Shown here in pieces: positions 33,867-43,430 of a stretch of 64,000 nt of DNA. The position numbers and the translations under genes are program-made. This DNA is from UBA2779 sp965232165. GTDB taxonomy: Bacteria > Spirochaetota > Spirochaetia > DSM-2461. The DNA is taken from positions 372,001-436,000 of the forward strand of contig CBDDOY010000001.1 in NCBI GenBank assembly GCA_965232165.1, written 5' to 3'. The notes under the pieces were generated by a model, which was not told the DNA's origin, searched no databases, and saw only the letters and a list, made by a program, of their open reading frames with translations. Numbering within the stretch: the stretch's first letter is position 1; each line of letters begins with the position of its first letter.

Positions 33867-35102
33867 ATGGATTATGTTCAAGGGGAACTCTTTCCTCCTC
33901 CGTCTATATCCTTGGAAGAAGTATTTGAAGCCTATTATAGTTGCCGGAAAACAAAAGGCAACCTCTAAAAAACCGTTTTTGGAATTTGGCGCAGAGATTT
34001 TTTCTTGATGCAAGGCGGCAAAAGCGGAGCTAGCTTAAGCTGCGTGAGCATTTTGACAACGTAGCAGCGAGGAAAAAGATCAAGCCAAAAACGAAATAAG
34101 GTTTTTTAGAGGTGCCCAAAAGAAATACCGCTAATGCGGCAAAATTTGAAGTGGATTACGAAGCCAGTCTATTCAGGCTATGGAGCGAAATCAACAACAG
34201 AACCTATAGGCCGGGAAAATCCCTGGCCTTCATTGTCGATAAGCCGGTGAAGAGGGAAATCTTCGCCGCCAATTTTCGCGACCGAATCGTCCATCATTTT
34301 ATCGTCAACAAAATCAATCATCTTTTTGAGCGGGAATTCATATATGACAGTTACGTTGTTCGACAGATTACAGAGTTTTTTGCGGGAAAAATATCATGAA
34401 CCGGACGGGGAATTGATTATAGACTTGTGTCGGAAGATCGTCTTCAGCGATCCGGCCCGCCATTGCTCTATTCGCGGTCGAAGGCACGATTGGCAAGGAT
34501 TACCCAGGGATAAGAGCTTGTTTTGGTCTAAAAAAGGCTGCGGACTTCCCATTGGCAACTTGACAAGTCAGGTGTTTGCGAACTTTTATCTCAACCCCCT
34601 GGATCACTTTATCAAGCAGACCCTTGGGTTTCGATCCTACGGGCGTTACGTGGATGATTTCATCATTATCCATCCAGACCGGGACAGGTTGCGGGAAGCG
34701 ATAAGCGACATCAGGGATTATCTATTGGAAGATTTGAAACTCATGTTGCATCCGGCAAAGAAATATCTGGAACCCGCCTATCGCGGTGTTCAATTTACTG
34801 GAACAATCATCAAGCAAAACCATATTTTAATAACGAAGCGAATCAAAGGGAATTTCCATTCAGCCCTGGAGCGGTTCAATCATATCGCCGAAGAAAGAAA
34901 GCCGAACAGGAAGGACCGCGAACGATTTCAATCCTTCATGAACAGCTATTTGGGCATTTTGAGACATTATTCCACAGCAAAATTGACTTGCGTGCTTATG
35001 GGGCGAGTTTCCCCCTTATGGTGGCGTCTTTTTAGTCTGGGATACATAAATAGAAGAGCATTGAAGTTTTCCAGGAAGGGTGCCGCCAGTAAGGTGAAAT
35101 GA
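33867..35102 (+). pseudogene. DGR reverse transcriptase, disrupted
   Basis: The start is GGAG then ATG at 33867: MDYVQGELFPPPSIS..EAYYSCRKTK. It is interrupted by a 160-bp repeat (33958-34117), then resumes RNTANAAKFEVDYEASLF, NNRTYRPGKS, NFRDRIVHHFIV and FIYDSYVV up to about 34362. There the frame changes and the text jumps to FLREKYHEPDGELIIDLC. The family normally has about 45-55 residues here, including the GKGTHFGI-type loop and the motif with the first catalytic Asp (LDIxGFF), which are gone. The rest is well kept: GCGLPIGNLTSQVFANFY, the YVDD active site (GRYVDDF) and the thumb LGILRHY. The enzyme cannot work as it stands. Confidence 0.92.
33958..34117. repeat. repeat family 1 inserted in the reverse transcriptase
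   Basis: 160 bp with ends GCAACCTCTAAAAAACC / GGTTTTTTAGAGGTGCCC and flanking AAAAG (33953-33957, 34118-34122). Removing it with one target copy leaves the two coding halves one base out of frame, so a small further indel has occurred. Confidence 0.85.
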
Positions 35103-35230
35103 GGCGACGAGGTATTACATCTGTTTTTAGTGAACGGAACGGCTTAATTCCGACCTATACGATAAACGACACAGGCGTAAGCTGGAACTAGTACTCTGTA
35201 ACGCTTAAATTTACGGGGATGACACTGACC

Positions 35231-35301
35231 GCGTTAGGGATGGTAGGGGCGCGTACCCGCGTTCAAGTCCGACCCCGCCGCCAGGCAGGGGAACGCCCAA
35301 A
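35231..35301. repeat. palindromic element, second copy
   Basis: GCGTTAGGGATGG .. GACCCCGCCGCCAGGC .. GGGGAACGCCC: the same ends as the in-frame element at 31399-31520, inverted and shorter. Located between the broken reverse transcriptase and the caspase remnant. Confidence 0.65.
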
Positions 35302-35355
35302 ATAAGGCGATACAATGTACTAGAGAGCCAATGGCTGCCGCTTGCCGATGGAGGC

Positions 35356-35727
35356 GGACTGCCGCCGAAATAATCCTGTCCCAGGCCGCAATCGCCGAAA
35401 CACTGCCAAACAAGGTAAGCATAGACACCCGTCTCTACCAAAACGATGGAGAGGAAGCCCCCATGCGCCTGGACAGCCGGGCCGATGCCCTGCTAAACCG
35501 AACTCCGGCGGGCCGGTACCAACTGGGCCTAAGCCGCAGCGACGATCCCTACAACGCCTGTATAAGCCCGATCCATGCCGCAGGGCAACAGAGAACCGAA
35601 CACCGCAGAAGAACTGCCCCTCTCGGTCCGCACGCAATGGGAACAGGCCCAGGCCGCCCTTGACGGGGTGGAAAGACAGATGAGGAACCGCAAACCCCGC
35701 AGTATCCTGGAGACCGCCTTCAACCCC
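35356..35727 (+). pseudogene. 3'-part remnant of a second caspase-type gene
   Basis: This stretch matches about 30656-31010 of the caspase gene: AAIAETLPNKVSIDTRLYQN, APAGRYQL-like TPAGRYQLGLSRSDDPYN, ELPLSVRTQWEQAQAALDGV. A two-base deletion near 35605 breaks the frame, both ends are missing and no caspase core is present. It passes directly into the 9-mer tract at 35729. It shows that the caspase cassette once existed in at least two copies around the DGR. Confidence 0.85.
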
Positions 35728-35728
35728 C

Positions 35729-35795
35729 GTCCGTGTGCTCCGTGTGCTCCGTGTGCTCCGTGTGCTCCGTGTGGTTCGTGTGGTTCGTGGTTAAA
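35729..35795. repeat. 9-mer tract, leftmost block
   Basis: A run of CGTGTGCTC and CGTGTGGTT 9-mers ending CGTGGTTAAAAGAATCATA. It was separated from the main array at 38.7 kb by an IS insertion at ATAA. Confidence 0.9.
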
Positions 35796-35805
35796 AGAAT
35801 CATAA

Positions 35806-36540
35806 CCCAAGTTCACCACTAAAAAACGTAATTCCTTATAATAAATGGAGTTACTATTTTTTATTTACACTACGGATTTGGTGAGTCGTCATCCGACGGT
35901 TCAACGCCTTTCCCGACAACCCAAGCATCGCATAAATCTTCTGATGTTCTAGTTCCTGTCGGGAGTCGAGTCTCACTTCATTATTCATCAGCACTCCCTC
36001 TTCAGTCTTGGAAATGTACTCTATGGTTATCCTCTGGCGGGTAGAAAGAACTTCTTTTATGGTCTTCCAACTCCGTGTATCTCCCCCTTTTCGTAATTTA
36101 CATTCAGTCGCATGCATCAGGTGATACGCAAGGACTGATATAAACATATGCGACTGCACTCTCTCCTCCAGTTGATGAAAGTTAGGCCGAAAGCCAAGAT
36201 GAGACTTCATGTCTCTAAATGAGTTTTCAATACGGCCAAGCATTATATAGAGCTCCCAAATATTTTTGTCATCCAAATCTTTTCGATTGGTTCTAAGGGT
36301 ATAAGTTCCTTCACTGTTTCCTGTCTGAGTTTTCTTCTCCCATTTAATGTCAATCGCATTCAACTTTCCTGTCCGCTTGGCAGGCTCCCCAGGAATAACT
36401 GATATTTCATAAAGTTTTGCAGCCTTTGGATATTTTTCCTTAAGCCTGCCAATGCTCTGAAGAACCGAAGAATACAGTTTCATGCGGTTTTTCTTGTTTA
36501 ATCCGTCACGAAGATATTGAAGTCTTTCAAGGAGGTCTTT
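35806..36540 (-). mobile_element. IS1634-family element, partial copy
   Basis: The first 730 bases are identical to the left end of the complete element next to it, apart from one visible substitution (Arg/His codon). It holds only the C-terminal 200 residues of the transposase (35854-36483). It ends at GGAGG and is followed by TCTTTAA and the full copy. Confidence 0.9.
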
Positions 36541-36542
36541 AA

Positions 36543-38673
36543 CCCAAGTTCACCACTAAAAAACGTAATTCCTTATAATAAATGGAGTTACTATTTTTTA
36601 TTTACACTACGGATTTGGTGAGTCGTCATCCGACGGTTCAACGCCTTTCCCGACAACCCAAGCATCGCATAAATCTTCTGATGTTCTAGTTCCTGTCGGG
36701 AGTCGAGTCTCACTTCATTATTCATCAGCACTCCCTCTTCAGTCTTGGAAATGTACTCTATGGTTATCCTCTGGTGGGTAGAAAGAACTTCTTTTATGGT
36801 CTTCCAACTCCGTGTATCTCCCCCTTTTCGTAATTTACATTCAGTCGCATGCATCAGGTGATACGCAAGGACTGATATAAACATATGCGACTGCACTCTC
36901 TCCTCCAGTTGATGAAAGTTAGGCCGAAAGCCAAGATGAGACTTCATGTCTCTAAATGAGTTTTCAATACGGCCAAGCATTATATAGAGCTCCCAAATAT
37001 TTTTGTCATCCAAATCTTTTCGATTGGTTCTAAGGGTATAAGTTCCTTCACTGTTTCCTGTCTGAGTTTTCTTCTCCCATTTAATGTCAATCGCATTCAA
37101 CTTTCCTGTCCGCTTGGCAGGCTCCCCAGGAATAACTGATATTTCATAAAGTTTTGCAGCCTTTGGATATTTTTCCTTAAGCCTGCCAATGCTCTGAAGA
37201 ACCGAAGAATACAGTTTCATGCGGTTTTTCTTGTTTAATCCGTCACGAAGATATTGAAGTCTTTCAAGGAGGACGGTTTCGGTACGCATAGCCATGGCCT
37301 CTTCTTTAAGACGTTTGTGCTCGCTCTTTACCAGAACCCAATGCTCATCCGAGATTGTTTTTCCGAATACTTCAATCTTGGCACCTGTTTTCTTGTCCTC
37401 CATGACCAGATTCATCTCTTGCGATGGCTCAAGCTCCAAAGGACTTTTCCCTCTGTGAACCACAAGGTAGGTACATTTTCGCTTTTTAAGCCATTCGATA
37501 TTCTCTTTTGTGGCAATCCCGGCATCCATTACGACAGTTGCCCCGACTTTTAGGCCCGCGTTGGCTTCCAAATCTAAAATCGTGGCCTGAAAAGTCTTGG
37601 ATTCGCACTGGTTCCCCGGATGGAACTTGCTATACTTGGGAAATCCATCCGCATCGACAACTAACCCCAGGGTAGCCAATTTGCAGTCACTGCGCTTTTC
37701 TTTCGAGCGACCATAAGATGCCTTTGGGTTCTTTTTGCACTGACCCTCAAAGTAGGTGTTCGTTAAATCGTAAAGTACAATGCTTTCGTCGAGGGAGAAT
37801 AAATCTTGTTCTTTACAAGCCAAATGCTTCTCCAGCTCGTCCTTACAGCGGTAGAGAACATCGGCAGCCCTGTAGTACGCATTCAGGGAGGACGAATGGG
37901 GTAAGCCGCACAGCTCAAAAAGAGCAGAATGTTTTTCCGCCCACTGCCTGGTAAATCGCTCGCTGGCTGGTTTGATCATTCTACCGACGATTAGAGCTTC
38001 AAGTAAGGGGATCGTTCCCTTAGGCACACCGCATTTCCTTAGAACTCTGTCCATTTCCAACTCTTTCCATTGCTGATGACAGACGTACTCAGGGCCTAGG
38101 CTTCTGACTTTCTTTGTTTCAAGGCTGTTAACATCGACCGCTACAAAATTGGCTTGCGCTTGAGCTTTTAGTTGTGCGTCTTTTGCCCGCTTGGTGAAAA
38201 TGCGGTCTGATACCTGCTGTGCGATTTTCTCAATGTCTTCATCCAAGTCGAATAATTCTCTGTTTCCTGAAAGAATATTTTCAATTCTTCTTGCCAGAGC
38301 TTTGTATTGAGAAGAATCAATATCCAGTTTCCCAAGGTTGAGAATAATCCGCTGTCGGGGGCCTTTATCAGTGCGGATATTTTCTACAAGATTGAGGTAG
38401 GTGTACTGTTTTTTCGTTTTACCGTTGGCAACTTTTATTGATCTTATATACATACCACTAAGATACACCACAGCCACAAAAGAGGCAAGCGAAAAATAAA
38501 GTGTTAGGCACTACATTTTGATTTGAGGTGATTTGAGGTCCCCAAAAAGCGGAATCCCTAAATATTCTATGGTATTTATGAGGTTTTGGGAAATATTTAA
38601 GCCTTTTTTTGAAGTAATTCGTTTTCTTGGTCGTTAAAAAAATATTTAGCAGGTGTATTTTGGTGAACTTGGG
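36543..38673 (-). mobile_element. IS1634-family element, complete copy
   Basis: 2131 bp with terminal inverted repeats CCCAAGTTCACCA / TGGTGAACTTGGG. The outer flanks of the partial plus full pair are the duplicated target ATAA (35802-35805, 38674-38677). Joining those flanks restores the AATCATAAGGCACACG seen in undisturbed array units. Confidence 0.9.
36591..38453 (-). CDS. IS1634-family transposase
   Basis: About 620 residues; MYIRSIKV at 38453 is the likely start, with an upstream ATG at 38477 possible. It has a DDE-type catalytic core interrupted by a beta insert: YDLTNTYFEGQ (first D), VVMDAGIATKENI (second D), and the C-terminal YIMLGRIENSFRDMKS (E in the YREK-like box) with VLAYHLMH. 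The frame is intact, so the element may be mobile and could have produced the neighbouring partial copy. Confidence 0.9.
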   Translation of the reverse strand: MYIRSIKVANGKTKKQYTYLNLVENIRTDKGPRQRIILNLGKLDIDSSQYKALARRIENILSGNRELFDLDEDIEKIAQQVSDRIFTKRAKDAQLKAQAQANFVAVDVNSLETKKVRSLGPEYVCHQQWKELEMDRVLRKCGVPKGTIPLLEALIVGRMIKPASERFTRQWAEKHSALFELCGLPHSSSLNAYYRAADVLYRCKDELEKHLACKEQDLFSLDESIVLYDLTNTYFEGQCKKNPKASYGRSKEKRSDCKLATLGLVVDADGFPKYSKFHPGNQCESKTFQATILDLEANAGLKVGATVVMDAGIATKENIEWLKKRKCTYLVVHRGKSPLELEPSQEMNLVMEDKKTGAKIEVFGKTISDEHWVLVKSEHKRLKEEAMAMRTETVLLERLQYLRDGLNKKNRMKLYSSVLQSIGRLKEKYPKAAKLYEISVIPGEPAKRTGKLNAIDIKWEKKTQTGNSEGTYTLRTNRKDLDDKNIWELYIMLGRIENSFRDMKSHLGFRPNFHQLEERVQSHMFISVLAYHLMHATECKLRKGGDTRSWKTIKEVLSTHQRITIEYISKTEEGVLMNNEVRLDSRQELEHQKIYAMLGLSGKALNRRMTTHQIRSVNKK

Positions 38674-40735
38674 ATAAGGCACACGAGTAACACGAAAATT
38701 CAAAGCTTCTCGATTTCTTCCTTACTCAATCCCGTCGAGCCACAGATGAGTTCCATATCGGCTCCGGCAGCCTTCATGCCTTTTGCTACTTGTTTGACAC
38801 CTAGAGCGTACCGTCCGTGCCGTCCGTGCCGTCCGTGTGCTCCGTGTGCTCCGTGTGCTCCGTGTGCTCCGTGTGGTTCGTGGTTAAAAGAATCATAAGG
38901 CACACGAGTAACACGAAAATTCAGAGCTTCTCAATTTCCTACTTACTCAATCCCGTCGATTTACTGATGATTTCCATGCCGCCTCCAACAACCTTCATGC
39001 CTTTTGCTACTTGTTTGACACCTAGAGCGTACCGTCCGTGCCGTCCGTGTGCTCCGTGTGCTCCGTGTGCTCCGTGTGCTCCGTGTGCTCCGTGTGGTTC
39101 GTGTGCTCCGTGTGCTCCGTGTGGTTCGTGTGGTTCGTGTGCTCCGTGTGCTCCGTGTGCTCCGTGTGCTCCGTGTGCTCCGTGTGGTTCGTGTGCTCCG
39201 TGTGCTCCGTGTGCTCCGTGTGGTTCGTGTGGTTCGTGTGCTCCGTGTGGTTCGTGGTTAAAAATCATACGGTCCACGAGTAACACGAAAATTCAAAGCT
39301 TCTCGATTTCTTCCTTACTCAATCCCGTCGAGCCACAGATGAGTTCCATATCGGCTCCGGCAGCCTTCATGCCTTTTGCTACTTGTTTGCACCTAGAGCG
39401 TACCGTCCGTGCCGTCCGTGTGCTCCGTGTGCTCCGTGTGGTCCGTGTGCTCCGTGTGCTCCGTGTGGTTCGTGGTTAAAAGAATCATAAGGCACACGAG
39501 TAACACGAAAATTCAGAGTTTCTCGATTTCTTCCTTACTCAATCCGGTCGATTTACTGATGATTTCCATGCCGCCTCCAACAACCTTCATGCCTTTTGCT
39601 ACTTGTTTGCACCTAGCACACTTCGTGCCGTCCGTGCCGTCCGTGTGCTCCGTGTGCTCCGTGTGCTCCGTGTGCTCCGTGTGGTTCGTGTGCTCCGTGT
39701 GGTTCGTGTGGTTCGTGTGGTTCGTGTGGTTCGTGTGGTTCGTGTGCTCCGTGTGCTCCGTGTGGTTCGTGTGCTCCGTGTGGTTCGTGTGGTTCGTGTG
39801 CTCCGTGCCGTCCGTGTGCTCCGTGTGGTTCGTGTGCTCCGTGTGGTTTGTGTGGTTCGTGTGGTTCGTGTGCTCCGTGTGGTTCGTGTGCTCCGTGTGG
39901 TTCGTGTGCTCCGTGTGCTCCGTGTGGTTCGTGTGCTCCGTGTGGTTCGTGTGCTCCGTGTGCTCCGTGTGCTCCGTGTGGTTCGTGTGGTTCGTGGTTA
40001 AAAGAATCATAAGGCACACGAGTAACACGAAAATTCAAAGTTTCTCGATTTCTTCCTTACTCAATCCGGTCGATTTACTGATGATTTCCATGCCGCCTCC
40101 AACAACCTTCATGCCTTTTGCTACTTGTTTGCACCTAGAGCGTACCGTCCGTGCCGTCCGTGTGCTCCGTGTGCTCCGTGTGCTCCGTGTGCTCCGTGTG
40201 CTCCGTGTGATTCGTGTGGTTCGTGTGGTTCGTGTGGTTCGTGTGGTTCGTGGTTAAAAGAATCATACGGTCCACGAGTAACACGAAAATTCAAAGCTTC
40301 TCGATTTCTTCCTTACTCAATCCGGTCGATTTACTGATGATTTCCATGCCGCCTCCAACAACCTTCATGCCTTTTGCTACTTGTTTGCACCTAGAGCGTA
40401 CCGTCCGTGCCGTCCGTGTGCTCCGTGTGCTCCGTGTGGTTCGTGTGGTTCGTGGTTAAAAGAATCATAAGGCACACGAGTAACACGAAAATTCAAAGTT
40501 TCTCGATTTCTTCCTTACTCAATCCCGTCGATTTACTGATGATTTCCATGCCGCCTCCAACAACCTTCATGCCTTTTGCTACTTGTTTGCACCTAGCACA
40601 CTTCGTGCCGTCCGTGCCGTCCGTGTGCTCCGTGTGCTCCGTGTGCTCCGTGTGGTTCGTGTGCTCCGTGTGCTCCGTGTGGTTCGTGTGGTTCGTGGTT
40701 AAAAGAATCATAAGGCACACGAGTAACACGAAAAT
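38674..40735. repeat. array of Rpn-gene 3' ends, each followed by a binary 9-mer tract
   Basis: Seven units start at about 38674, 38893, 39266, 39484, 40009, 40263 and 40466. Each has about 130 bases encoding, on the minus strand, the last 30 or so residues of an Rpn-type protein (STGLSKEEIEKL and a stop), in two variants: ADMELICGS (a) or GGMEIISKS (b), order a b a b b b b. Each is followed by CCGTCCGTG and a run of CGTGTGCTC or CGTGTGGTT 9-mers (3 to about 40) ending CGTGGTTAAAAG-AATCATA. Neither 9-mer contains a stop in any frame, so the long open frames here are artefacts. Confidence 0.88.
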
Positions 40736-40999
40736 TCAAAGTTTCTCGATTTCTTCCTTACTCAATCCCGTCGAGCCACAGATGAGTTCCATATCGGCTC
40801 CGGCAGCCTTTAATTTTTTGGCGGTTTGAATTATGCCTTCTTCAATGCCGACTTCCTTGCCTTTCTCAATGCCGACTTCCTTGCCTTTCTCAATGCCGAC
40901 TTCCTTGCCTTTCTCAATGGCTTCGTCCCTGATTGTCGCCTGATCATGCAGCCATCTCTGTCTGCCTTCATAGGCCTCCATCAATTCGGCATTGCATAA
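40736..40999 (-). pseudogene. C-terminal part of an Rpn/PD-(D/E)XK family protein
   Basis: The frame reads NAELMEAYEGRQRWLHDQAT, then three copies of an eight-residue GKEVGIEK-type repeat, EEGIIQTAKKL and the tail STGLSKEEIEKL. This is the C-terminus usual in Rpn (recombination-promoting nuclease, formerly transposase_31) proteins. The nuclease domain is missing: a family 1 repeat (41000-41159) cuts the gene. The 24-base internal repeat (40850-40920) is of the kind known to vary in rpn genes. It is the source or last member of the repeated 3' ends to its left. Confidence 0.8.
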
Positions 41000-41159
41000 G
41001 GGCACCTCTAAAAAACCCATTTAGTTCTTGACTCGATCTTTTCCGTTGCTACTGCGTTGTCAAAATGCTCACGTAGCTTAAGCTACGCTTGAGCTTTTGC
41101 CGCCTTGTATCGACAAAAATTTCTTCGTCATTTTCCTAAAGTGGGTTCTTAGAGGTGCC
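41000..41159. repeat. repeat family 1, complete copy
   Basis: 160 bp, GGGCACCTCTAAAAAACC to GAGGTGCCC, flanked by CATAA and CATAT (four of five match). It separates the Rpn array from the DUF1640-like array. Confidence 0.85.
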
Positions 41160-41270
41160 CCATATTTTGATCCTGTCATTATTCTGCGGATAATGTCAAA
41201 CCTTCTGCGGCAGTGACCGAATTCATCCGCCGCCAATCCCTTGCTGCCGGCATCCGAAAAAAGAAGTTCC

Positions 41271-41672
41271 TTATAGATACTTCAATAAGGCCGCCATTAT
41301 CGCCGTGTAAGTGAGCACTATGCCGACAAACCACAATATGGTTTGTCGGGACGACTTGACAATTTCCTTGCGCACCACCTCAATTTCCTTCTGCAGCTCC
41401 AGCTTGGCCAATTCCACATCGTGCCTGGTGGCGTGGCTGCCTTGAGATTCCTGAAGTGTTTTCTGATGCATCTGAAGGGTTTTCACCTCTTCCTTGGTGG
41501 CATAATGTCGGTCTATGTCCTGCCGGCTTACTTGGACGCGGTATTGCCCATAGTTCACAATGGCTTCCGCTGCCCTCTCTTCTATTCCCGCCTGGACCAG
41601 GGCCTTAACGGCCTGATGGGTGTCATTAAACGCGCTTGCGCCCATTCCGGCTGTACTCAATGCGTTTTCCAT
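41271..41672 (-). CDS. DUF1640-like coiled-coil membrane protein, copy 1
   Basis: The product has 133 residues: an N-terminal head (MENALSTAGMGASAFNDTHQ, VKALVQAGIEERAAEAIVNY), a coiled coil from about 55 to 110 (KEEVKTLQMHQKTLQESQ, ELAKLELQKEIEVVRKE), a basic KSSRQ and one C-terminal membrane helix (WFVGIVLTYTAIMAALLKYL). This plan is that of DUF1640/CCDC90 proteins, tail-anchored trimeric coiled coils whose bacterial role is unknown. It is the basic form, identical to copy 2. Confidence 0.8.
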   Translation of the reverse strand: MENALSTAGMGASAFNDTHQAVKALVQAGIEERAAEAIVNYGQYRVQVSRQDIDRHYATKEEVKTLQMHQKTLQESQGSHATRHDVELAKLELQKEIEVVRKEIVKSSRQTILWFVGIVLTYTAIMAALLKYL

Positions 41673-41779
41673 GTTTTGATCCTGCCATTATTCTGCGGAT
41701 AATGTCAAACCTTCTGCGGCAGTGACCGAATTCATCCGCCGCCAATCCCTTGCTGCCGGCATCCGAAAAAAGAAGTTCC

Positions 41780-42181
41780 TTATAGATACTTCAATAAGGC
41801 CGCCATTATCGCCGTGTAAGTGAGCACTATGCCGACAAACCACAATATGGTTTGTCGGGACGACTTGACAATTTCCTTGCGCACCACCTCAATTTCCTTC
41901 TGCAGCTCCAGCTTGGCCAATTCCACATCGTGCCTGGTGGCGTGGCTGCCTTGAGATTCCTGAAGTGTTTTCTGATGCATCTGAAGGGTTTTCACCTCTT
42001 CCTTGGTGGCATAATGTCGGTCTATGTCCTGCCGGCTTACTTGGACGCGGTATTGCCCATAGTTCACAATGGCTTCCGCTGCCCTCTCTTCTATTCCCGC
42101 CTGGACCAGGGCCTTAACGGCCTGATGGGTGTCATTAAACGCGCTTGCGCCCATTCCGGCTGTACTCAATGCGTTTTCCAT
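41780..42181 (-). CDS. DUF1640-like protein, copy 2
   Basis: 133 residues, same sequence as copy 1, 509 bases away. The identity at DNA level, spacer included, indicates a very recent duplication or gene conversion. Confidence 0.8.
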   Translation of the reverse strand: MENALSTAGMGASAFNDTHQAVKALVQAGIEERAAEAIVNYGQYRVQVSRQDIDRHYATKEEVKTLQMHQKTLQESQGSHATRHDVELAKLELQKEIEVVRKEIVKSSRQTILWFVGIVLTYTAIMAALLKYL

Positions 42182-42288
42182 GTTTTGATCCTGCCATTAT
42201 TCTGCGGATAATGTCAAACCTTCTGCGGCAGTGCCCGAATTCATCCGCCGCCAATCCCTTGCTGCCGGCATCCGAAAAAAGAAGTTCC

Positions 42289-42742
42289 TTATAGATACTT
42301 CAATAAAGCCGCCATTATCGCCGTGTAAGTGAGCACTATGCCGACAAACCACAATATGGTTTGTCGGGACGACTTGACAATTTCCTTGCGCACCACCTCA
42401 ATTTCCTTCTGCAAGGTTAGCCTGTTTGCTTCCATTTCCTTGCGCACCACCTCAATTTCCTTCTGCAGCTCCAGCTTGGCCAATTCCACATCGTGCCTGG
42501 TGGCGTGGCTGCCTTGAGATTCCTGAAGTGTTTTCTGGCATCTGAAGGGTTTTCACCTCTTCCTTGGTGGCATAATGTCGGTCTATGTCCTGCCGGCTTA
42601 CTTGGACGCGGTATTGCCCATAGTTCACAATGGCTTCCGCTGCCCTCTCTTCTATTCCCGCCTGGACCAGGGCCTTAACGGCCTGATGGGTGTCATTAAA
42701 CGCGCTTGCGCCCATTCCGGCTGTACTCAATGCGTTTTCCAT
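42289..42742 (-). pseudogene. DUF1640-like gene, copy 3, frameshifted
   Basis: It carries an 18-residue coiled-coil insert (MEANRLTLQKEIEVVRKE) relative to copy 1, but two bases are missing at about 42539 (CTGGCATC instead of CTGATGCATC), so the head and the coiled-coil/membrane part are in different frames. Confidence 0.85.
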
Positions 42743-42849
42743 GTTTTGATCCTGCCATTATTCTGCGGATAATGTCAAACCTTCTGCGGCAGTGCCCGAA
42801 TTCATCCGCCGCCAATCCCTTGCTGCCGGCATCCTAAAAAAGAAGTTCC

Positions 42850-43323
42850 TTATAGATACTTCAATAAGGCCGCCATTATCGCCGTGTAAGTGAGCACTAT
42901 GCCGACAAACCACAATATGGTTTGTCGGGACGACTTGACAATTTCCTTGCGAACCACCTCGATTTCCTTGCGCACCACCTCAATTTCTTTCTGCAAGGTT
43001 AGCCTGTTTGCTTCCATTTCCTTGCGCACCACCTCAATTTCCTTCTGCAGCTCCAGCTTGGCCAATTCCACATCGTGCCTGGTGGCGTGGCTGCCTTGAG
43101 ATTCCTGCCTCTTCTGATGCATCTGAAGGGTTTTCACCTCTTCCTTGGTGGCATAATGTCGGTCTATGTCCTGCCGGCTTACTTGGACGCGGTATTGCCC
43201 ATAGTTCACAATGGCTTCCGCTGCCCTCTCTTCTATTCCCGCCTGGACCAGGGCCTTAACGGCCTGATGGGTGTCATTAAACGCGCTTGCGCCCATTCCG
43301 GCTGTACTCAATGCGTTTTCCAT
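42850..43323 (-). CDS. DUF1640-like protein, copy 4 (longest)
   Basis: The product has 157 residues: the 18-residue insert of copy 3 plus a further seven-residue heptad (IEVVRKE), and one residue lost in the QKRQESQ stretch. The inserted units keep the heptad register, so the rod is lengthened without disturbing the head or the membrane anchor. Confidence 0.8.
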   Translation of the reverse strand: MENALSTAGMGASAFNDTHQAVKALVQAGIEERAAEAIVNYGQYRVQVSRQDIDRHYATKEEVKTLQMHQKRQESQGSHATRHDVELAKLELQKEIEVVRKEMEANRLTLQKEIEVVRKEIEVVRKEIVKSSRQTILWFVGIVLTYTAIMAALLKYL

Positions 43324-43430
43324 GTTTTGATCCTGCCATTATTCTGCGGATAATGTCAAACCTTCTGCGGCAGTGCCCGAATTCATCCGCCGCCAATCCC
43401 TTGCTGCCGGCATCCGAAAAAAGAAGTTCC

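Noticed and set aside
33501..33968. 155-residue frame running through the template repeat
   Set aside because: It reads through the TR by chance; its last 34 residues are really the start of the reverse transcriptase from the ATG at 33867.
38817..40028. Long open frames rich in VCSVWFV, CAPCGS, EHTNHT or GAHEPH repeats
   Set aside because: The underlying 9-mers lack stop codons in every frame, so these frames arise on both strands automatically; no ribosome sites, no signal and all frames overlap.
38674..40735. CRISPR array
   Set aside because: Repeats are direct 9-mers without spacers and the larger units are gene 3' ends; no cas genes are nearby.
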